A DNA stretch of 64,000 bases from Streptomyces sp. NBC_01217 (GTDB lineage: Bacteria > Actinomycetota > Actinomycetes > Streptomycetales > Streptomycetaceae): positions 5,309,501 through 5,373,500 of the forward strand of contig NZ_CP108538.1 in the NCBI RefSeq assembly GCF_035994185.1, written 5' to 3'. Positions 58,967 through 64,000 of this stretch are shown here, one piece after another. The notes under the pieces are model-generated. The model saw only the letters and a list, made by a program, of their open reading frames with translations, was not told where the DNA came from and made no database searches. Positions within the stretch are counted from its first letter, which is position 1, and the number at the start of each line of letters is the position of its first letter. The position numbers were made by a program, and so were the translations under genes.

Positions 58967-59641
58967 TCAGGAGTTCAGGTAGGTCAGCACCGCCAGTACC
59001 CGGCGGTGATCCCCCTCACTGGGGGCCAGGCCCAGCTTCAGGAAGATATTGCTGACGTGCTTCTCCACGGCGCCGTCGCTGACCACCAGCTGCTTGGCCA
59101 CCGCGGAATTCGTCCGCCCCTCCGCCATCAGGCCGAGCACCTCGCGCTCGCGCGGCGTCAGCCCGGCCAGGACGTCCTGCTTACGGCTCCGGCCCAGCAG
59201 CTGCGCCACCACCTCCGGGTCCAGCGCCGTCCCGCCCTGCGCCACCCGGACCACCGCGTCGACGAACTCGCGGACCTCGGCGACCCGGTCCTTCAGCAGA
59301 TAGCCCACACCGCGGCTGGATCCCGCCAGCAGCTCGGTCGCGTACTGCTCCTCGACGTACTGCGAAAGGACCAGCACCCCGATCTCGGGATAGTCCTTGC
59401 GCAGCCGTACGGCCGCCCGCACGCCCTCGTCGGTGTGGGTGGGCGGCATCCGCACGTCGGCGACCACCACATCGGGCAGCGCGTCCTGTGCGGCGAACTC
59501 GTGCACCGTCTTGATCAGCGCCTCGGCGTCCCCCACTCCGGCGACGACGTCATGCCCGAGATCGGTCAGCAACCGGGTGAGCCCCTCCCGGAGCAATACC
59601 GAATCCTCCGCGATGACTACGCGCACCCTGTCCTCCACCAT
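58967..59641 (-). CDS. NarL/FixJ-family response regulator
   Basis: A 224-residue regulator. The receiver domain has acidic Glu12-Asp13, phospho-acceptor Asp62 (VVVADVRMP) and a conserved Lys in YLLKDRV. The C-terminal LuxR helix-turn-helix is LTPREREVLGLMAEGRTNSAVAKQLVVSDGAVEKHVSNIFLKLGL. It lies just downstream of two sensor kinase genes on the same strand and is their likely partner. ATG 59641 has GGGGGA 9 nt upstream. Confidence 0.93.
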   Translation of the reverse strand: MVEDRVRVVIAEDSVLLREGLTRLLTDLGHDVVAGVGDAEALIKTVHEFAAQDALPDVVVADVRMPPTHTDEGVRAAVRLRKDYPEIGVLVLSQYVEEQYATELLAGSSRGVGYLLKDRVAEVREFVDAVVRVAQGGTALDPEVVAQLLGRSRKQDVLAGLTPREREVLGLMAEGRTNSAVAKQLVVSDGAVEKHVSNIFLKLGLAPSEGDHRRVLAVLTYLNS

Positions 59642-59786
59642 GACGCTGTGTCCCCCACTGCTCGCTGGTCCCGCCCGTATGGCGTCCAGCTTCCCAGTAT
59701 CGGCAGTGTCGTGTCCTCAGCAGTAGGAGTGGCTTGATTTCGAGCCTGTACGGCGAAGAGGGCTTGCCACCGCTGTGTGGGCGTGC

Positions 59787-61142
59787 TCAGCCGCGCCACG
59801 GCAGCTCGGCCGTGATCCGCGTCGGGCCGCCCTGCGGGGAATCCACGACGAGTACGCCGTCCACCGCGTCCAGCCGCCCGGTCAGCCCGGCCAGCCCGCT
59901 GCCCGAGGTCACATCGGCGCCGCCGTGCCCGTTGTCGGTGACCTGGAGCATCAGCCGGTCCGCCGCCCGCCACACGTCGACCGACGCATGGGTCGCGTGT
60001 GCGTGCTTGCTCACGTTCTGCAGCAGCTCGGAGACCGTGAAGTACGCGATTCCCTCGATCGCCTGGGCGGGCCGGGACGTCAGGTCCACCTCGACGGTCA
60101 CGGGGACGGTGCAGCGGGAGGCGATGGCGGAGAGTGCGGCGTCGAGTCCTCGGTCGGTGAGGACGGCGGGGTGGATGCCGCGGGCGAGGTCGCGGAGTTC
60201 CTGGAGGGCGACCTTGACCTCGCCGTGGGCTTCGTCGACCATGCGGGCCGCGGCCTCGGGGTCGTCGGTGAGCTTCTCCTTCGCCAGGCCCAGATCCATG
60301 GCGAGGGCGACGAGTCGGGCCTGTGCGCCGTCGTGGAGGTCGCGTTCGATGCGGCGCAGGTCGGCGGCGGCCGTGTCCACGACCACCCCCCGGTCCGACT
60401 CCAGCTCGGAGACGCGCGTCGCCAGCCGGGACGGGCCGAGCAGCCCGGCCACCATCACCCGGTCCACGCTCGCCAGAGCACGGATGATCCACGGCGAGAC
60501 GAGCACGAGTATCAGGCCGCACACACTGGTCGCGGCCAGGTCGAAGGAGGAGTCGAGGTAGACCTGCTGGGTGCTGTCCCCGTACAGCTGTACGCCGTCG
60601 ACGCCCACGTACGCGGGGAAGATCCAGTGCCACAACGGATAGGTGAGGGCGGCCCACCCGTAGGCCCAGAACGTCACCGAGACGGTGAAGGCGAACACCG
60701 CCCACGGGAAGTGCAGCAGCGAGTAGAGCAGATGCCGCCAGGACACCCCGCTCTTGAGGACCGCGCCCACCCAGGACAGCAGGCCGCCGGTCCGGCCGCG
60801 CACCGGCGCCGGGTCCGCCACGTCCAGCCTCAGCAGCCCGCGCGCCCTGGCCCGCTCCATCGCACCGAAACCGCGGCACAGAGCCAGCGCACCGGCCAGG
60901 ATCGGAACGCCGAGGAAGGTGACCAGCATGCCGGCGCCCAGCGACGTCAGGGTGATCGAGAGGCTGAAAAGGACCGTGCTGATCGGCAGGCTCAGCAGGA
61001 GATAGCCGAATTCGCGCCAGGTCCTGCCCTCGAAGGGCGCGCGCAGCGCGGCCGGGAAGAAGTGCTTCACCGGGGGTCGGTCCCCGAAACCGGCTCCGGA
61101 CCGCTGGTGGTCCCGAGTGTCCGGTCCGTATGCCGTGGCCAT
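59787..61142 (-). CDS. Sensor histidine kinase, NarX type (copy 1)
   Basis: A 451-residue kinase. A sensor domain with about four membrane helices (residues ~50-260) is followed by HisKA_3 (RRIERDLHDGAQARLVALAMDLG, phospho-His in the DLHDG motif) and a HATPase domain with ITVSELLQN-like N box and DNGHGGADVTSGSGLAGL glycine box. It shares a 316-bp identical block with the kinase at 61320. ATG 61142 is the start; the ribosome site is weak. A GGGTTTTCCCCACCC motif lies 133 bp upstream. Confidence 0.9.
   Translation of the reverse strand: MATAYGPDTRDHQRSGAGFGDRPPVKHFFPAALRAPFEGRTWREFGYLLLSLPISTVLFSLSITLTSLGAGMLVTFLGVPILAGALALCRGFGAMERARARGLLRLDVADPAPVRGRTGGLLSWVGAVLKSGVSWRHLLYSLLHFPWAVFAFTVSVTFWAYGWAALTYPLWHWIFPAYVGVDGVQLYGDSTQQVYLDSSFDLAATSVCGLILVLVSPWIIRALASVDRVMVAGLLGPSRLATRVSELESDRGVVVDTAAADLRRIERDLHDGAQARLVALAMDLGLAKEKLTDDPEAAARMVDEAHGEVKVALQELRDLARGIHPAVLTDRGLDAALSAIASRCTVPVTVEVDLTSRPAQAIEGIAYFTVSELLQNVSKHAHATHASVDVWRAADRLMLQVTDNGHGGADVTSGSGLAGLTGRLDAVDGVLVVDSPQGGPTRITAELPWRG
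60094..60409. repeat. 316-bp direct repeat, copy A
   Basis: Identical base for base, by my reading, to 61699-62014. It covers the phospho-His helix and adjacent part of the kinase domain. The sequence diverges clearly on both sides. Confidence 0.85.
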
Positions 61143-61274
61143 GGATGCTGTCCGTTTCTTCTCACCGGTCTGCGATGCGGTCTGTGATGCGGCCGGGGTT
61201 CCGGCCGGTACGTACATCAAGGGTGCTGGGCCGCGGGCCGGGGGACCATGAGGGCGGTATCCCTCTTGGTGCGG

Positions 61275-61289
61275 GGGTTTTCCCCACCC
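61275..61289. promoter_or_regulatory. Shared motif upstream of kinase copy 1
   Basis: GGGTTTTCCCCACCC matches 12 of 15 bases with GGGATAACCCCACCC upstream of kinase copy 2. It is a candidate binding site of the adjacent response regulator. Confidence 0.5.
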
Positions 61290-61319
61290 CTGAGGAGGCG
61301 CGGGGCGCGAGCGCCCGCC

Positions 61320-62555
61320 CTACGGGCGCTTGCCCGCTCCCGTACGGTCTCGGCTTCTCTCGCGGTGCTGCTCCCGGTCCCCATCCCGGTCCCGGTCCCG
61401 CCAGGGCAGCTCCGCCGTGACCGTCGTGGGGCCGCCGGCCGGTGAGTCGAGGACGAACAGCCCGTCGACGGCGCCCAGCCGCTCTGCCAGCCCGGCCATG
61501 CCCGTACCGCCGTCCATCCGGGCCCCGCCCCGCCCGTCGTCCGTGACCTGGATCAGCAGCCGGTCCGCCGCCCGCCACACCTCCACGGACGCCGAACGGG
61601 CCGCGCTGTGCTTGCTCACGTTCTGCAGCAGCTCGGAGACCGTGAAGTAGGCGATCCCCTCGATCGCCTCCGCGGGACGCTCCCGCAGATCCACCCCCAC
61701 GGTCACGGGGACGGTGCAGCGGGAGGCGATGGCGGAGAGTGCGGCGTCGAGTCCTCGGTCGGTGAGGACGGCGGGGTGGATGCCGCGGGCGAGGTCGCGG
61801 AGTTCCTGGAGGGCGACCTTGACCTCGCCGTGGGCTTCGTCGACCATGCGGGCCGCGGCCTCGGGGTCGTCGGTGAGCTTCTCCTTCGCCAGGCCCAGAT
61901 CCATGGCGAGGGCGACGAGTCGGGCCTGTGCGCCGTCGTGGAGGTCGCGTTCGATGCGGCGCAGGTCGGCGGCGGCCGTGTCCACGACCACCCCCCGGTC
62001 CGACTCCAGCTCGGCGATCCTGCGCTCCAGCTCGTCGGAGGGCGAGAGCAGCCCGCGCACCATCGCCCGGTCGGCATCGGCGAGGAAGCGCGCGATAAAG
62101 GGGAGGACCGGCCACAGCACGAAGAGGCTCACGAGCGTCACGCTGAAGGTGAGCACGCCCCAGGGCAGCCGTATGAAGGAGTACAGCACCGCCCGCCAGC
62201 CCACGGGGTCGGTGAGGCTCGACCACAGCCAGGAGAAGAACCCCTGCTCCCGGCGGGACCGAACCATCGGGCTCGGCTCGTCGATCCGCACCCCGAGCAT
62301 CCCGCGCGCCCGGCCCCGCTCGGCCTTCCCGATCAGCCGCGCCCCGTGCAGCCCGGCGGCGAGCAGTGGCAGACCGATCACGGTGACCGCAAGCCCCACG
62401 CCGACACCGATCATGAAAACCGTGTAAACAAACCCGGCCACGGCCATGGGAAGGTTGGCCAGGAGATACGCGATCTCCTTCCACGTCCACCGGCCGAAGG
62501 GGAAGCGCGCGGGCGGTGGCCGGTCGTCGTCGGGCACCTGCGGGGTCATGGTCAT
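61320..62555 (-). CDS. Sensor histidine kinase, NarX type (copy 2)
   Basis: A 411-residue paralogue of the kinase at 59787, with a four-helix sensor domain (residues ~20-165), HisKA_3 with the DLHDG motif, and HATPase (TVSELLQNVSKH, DDGRGGARMDGGTGMAGL). The Arg/Asp-rich C-terminal tail (RDRDRDGDREQHRERSRDR) is absent from copy 1. ATG 62555 starts it; ATG 62549 is possible. It diverges from nuoA2 across 170 bp. Confidence 0.9.
   Translation of the reverse strand: MTMTPQVPDDDRPPPARFPFGRWTWKEIAYLLANLPMAVAGFVYTVFMIGVGVGLAVTVIGLPLLAAGLHGARLIGKAERGRARGMLGVRIDEPSPMVRSRREQGFFSWLWSSLTDPVGWRAVLYSFIRLPWGVLTFSVTLVSLFVLWPVLPFIARFLADADRAMVRGLLSPSDELERRIAELESDRGVVVDTAAADLRRIERDLHDGAQARLVALAMDLGLAKEKLTDDPEAAARMVDEAHGEVKVALQELRDLARGIHPAVLTDRGLDAALSAIASRCTVPVTVGVDLRERPAEAIEGIAYFTVSELLQNVSKHSAARSASVEVWRAADRLLIQVTDDGRGGARMDGGTGMAGLAERLGAVDGLFVLDSPAGGPTTVTAELPWRDRDRDGDREQHRERSRDRTGAGKRP
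61699..62014. repeat. 316-bp direct repeat, copy B
   Basis: Partner of 60094-60409. Same orientation, 1.6 kb apart, inside the second kinase gene. Confidence 0.85.
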
Positions 62556-62601
62556 ACGCCCCAGCCTGCCGGGCGGGGCCCGCGCACGCCATGGGGCCCG
62601 T

Positions 62602-62631
62602 GGGTGGGGTGAAGTAGGGATAACCCCACCC
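62602..62631. promoter_or_regulatory. Dyad and shared motif between kinase copy 2 and nuoA2
   Basis: GGGTGGGG (62602-62609) pairs with CCCCACCC (62624-62631). The right part, GGGATAACCCCACCC (62617-62631), is the motif shared with 61275-61289. It sits in the divergent promoter region, so it could control both the kinase and nuoA2. Confidence 0.5.
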
Positions 62632-62725
62632 GTAGTCCGACGCGACTGCTTACCCTCCCTTTAACAGGGCCTAGACTCCCGTGCGTACAGATCGTCGAAC
62701 GGGCTTGAGGGAGCGAGGGGCGGAC

Positions 62726-63127
62726 GTGGCGGACCTGCCGGAATCGACCGTTCTCGCGTCGGACTACTTCCACAGTTATTCGGTGGTCGGACTGCTCGCC
62801 GTGATCGGAGTGCTGTTCGTCGCCGTCGCCTTCGGGGCCGGCCGGCTGCTGCGCCCCGTGGTTCCCACGCCGGAGAAGCTCCTGACGTACGAGTGCGGCG
62901 TGGACCCCGTGGGTGAAGGATGGGCACATACCCAGGTCCGTTATTACGTGTATGCCTTCCTGTACGTGATCTTCGCCGTCGACTCCATCTTCCTGTTTCC
63001 GTGGGCGACCGTATTCGCCGCACCCGGATACGGGGCGACGACTCTGGTGGAGATGTTCATCTTCCTCGGTTTCCTGGCCGTAGGACTGCTCTACGCATGG
63101 AAGAAGGGCGTCCTCGAATGGACGTGA
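62726..63127 (+). CDS. nuoA2: NADH-quinone oxidoreductase subunit A, second copy
   Basis: A 133-residue NuoA paralogue. [43 protein letters not shown] keeps the ECGxxP loop and acidic helix-2 residues. It differs strongly from nuoA at 17261 (no PTP insert). GTG 62726 follows GAGGGG; GTG 62681 would add 15 residues unlike NuoA. The stop overlaps nuoB2. It opens the second nuo cluster, which continues past the window. Confidence 0.92.
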   Translation: MADLPESTVLASDYFHSYSVVGLLAVIGVLFVAVAFGAGRLLRPVVPTPEKLLTYECGVDPVGEGWAHTQVRYYVYAFLYVIFAVDSIFLFPWATVFAAPGYGATTLVEMFIFLGFLAVGLLYAWKKGVLEWT

Positions 63128-63753
63128 CGAGCCCGCTGCCCGGGGCGGGATCCGAACCGCAGCCCGTTCCGACATTCCTGCCGGAGCCCAAACGGCTCGG
63201 CGTCCTGTCACGCCTGGCTCCCGAGCCGATGAAGGTGGTCCTGAACTGGGGCCGCCGCTACAGCCTCTGGGTCTTCAACTTCGGGCTCGCCTGCTGCGCC
63301 ATCGAATTCATCGCCGCCTCCATGGCCCGGCACGACTTCATCCGGCTCGGCGTGATCCCGTTCGCCCCCGGCCCGCGCCAGGCCGACCTCATGATCGTTT
63401 CCGGCACGGTGACGGACAAGATGGCCCCGGCCGTGAAGCGGCTGTACGAGCAGATGCCCGAGCCCAAGTACGTCATCTCCTTCGGTGCCTGCTCCAACTG
63501 CGGCGGCCCGTACTGGGACTCGTACTCCGTGACGAAGGGCGTCGACCAGATCATCCCGGTCGATGTCTACGTACCCGGCTGCCCGCCCCGGCCCGAGGCG
63601 CTCCTCCAGGGCATCCTCAAGCTGCAGGAGAAGATCGCACGCGAGTCGCTGGGCGAGCGGTACGCGACGGGCGGCGGCAGCCGGCCCTCCACCGCCGCAC
63701 TGCGCAGCGGCCTGGTCGCCGCCCCGCCGACACCGGGGGAGGAGCAGAAGTGA
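63118..63753 (+). CDS. nuoB2: NADH-quinone oxidoreductase subunit B, second copy
   Basis: A 211-residue NuoB paralogue with all N2 ligands: Cys59-Cys60 ([10 protein letters not shown]), Cys125 (GACSNCG) and Cys155 (PGCPPRPE). The N-terminal 40 and C-terminal 35 residues are variable extensions. ATG 63118 overlaps nuoA2 by 10 nt, and nuoC2 starts in the stop codon. Confidence 0.95.
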   Translation: MDVTSPLPGAGSEPQPVPTFLPEPKRLGVLSRLAPEPMKVVLNWGRRYSLWVFNFGLACCAIEFIAASMARHDFIRLGVIPFAPGPRQADLMIVSGTVTDKMAPAVKRLYEQMPEPKYVISFGACSNCGGPYWDSYSVTKGVDQIIPVDVYVPGCPPRPEALLQGILKLQEKIARESLGERYATGGGSRPSTAALRSGLVAAPPTPGEEQK

Positions 63754-64000
63754 CCGGCACCCCCGCCGACGCCGCCGAGGCCTACGACCGTCTGCCGGAC
63801 GCCGCCGCCGAGCTCTTCGGTGAGGAGGCGACGGCGGAGTACGCGTACGACCTGCTGACCGTCGACGTACCGGCCGCCACCTGGATCGCCGCCCTCGAAA
63901 CGGCCCGCGACCGGCTGGGCTGCACCTATTTCGACTGGCTGAGCGCGGTCGACGAGCCGGGCACCGGCTTCCGGGTCTGCGCCCATGTCGTCGCCACGGC
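63750..64000 (+). CDS. nuoC2: NADH-quinone oxidoreductase subunit C, second copy (partial)
   Basis: An open frame from GTG 63750 (GTGA overlap with nuoB2) runs off the window after 83 codons. The translation ([50 protein letters not shown]) matches the N-terminal fold of NuoC, lacking the long extension of the first copy. Confidence 0.85.
   Translation, partial: MTGTPADAAEAYDRLPDAAAELFGEEATAEYAYDLLTVDVPAATWIAALETARDRLGCTYFDWLSAVDEPGTGFRVCAHVVAT

Overview
The window reads as a piece of a Streptomyces-type actinomycete chromosome. GC is very high, third codon positions are almost all G or C, and GTG starts and 1-8 nt gene overlaps are common. It carries mycothiol-type, geranylgeranyl-reductase and LolA-like actinobacterial families and two complex I loci. 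From memory the order resembles the S. coelicolor region from mqnA through nuo and korAB to the second nuo cluster, but I could not run an alignment. I saw no rRNA, tRNA, CRISPR array, prophage or insertion sequence.

Region by region. 1-6700: tail of an unknown gene, a MerR regulator, a cold-shock gene with a structured leader, mqnA, a membrane Ser/Thr kinase, mqnC, and a shrunken amidohydrolase-like gene abutting mqnC. 6700-12000: a DUF3152 metalloprotease-like protein, a membrane protein and a SigE-family sigma factor, then menG, a GNAT acetyltransferase and a MenJ-like polyprenyl reductase. 11900-16500: a TetR regulator with two tandem operators, its divergent hydrolase, a mycothiol-type enzyme, a WecA/TagO-like transferase and an NlpC/P60 hydrolase. 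17261-33203: the complete 14-gene nuoA-N operon, preceded by a near-consensus Rex operator and closed by a strong terminator. 33345-46400: recQ, fumarylacetoacetase, a CocE-type hydrolase, a long-chain polyprenyl diphosphate synthase, a LolA-like protein, an ABC exporter with a TetR regulator, a HAD phosphatase and a ComB-family protein. 46500-55523: accessory genes, namely a lipoprotein, an FAD monooxygenase/HxlR/MFS group, RarD, a QorB/QorR-like pair and a KimA-like transporter. 55625-64000: korAB, a response regulator with two related sensor kinases, and the start of a second nuo cluster (nuoA2, nuoB2 and partial nuoC2).

Much of the window converges on menaquinone respiration. MqnA and MqnC make the naphthoquinone head by the futalosine route. 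The polyprenyl synthase can supply the tail, MenG methylates the ring, and the geranylgeranyl-reductase homologue probably saturates part of the tail. NuoA-N reduces the quinone with NADH, and the Rex site would tie that operon to the NADH/NAD+ ratio. KorAB makes reduced ferredoxin, and the nearby second nuo cluster is a plausible, unproven, consumer of it.
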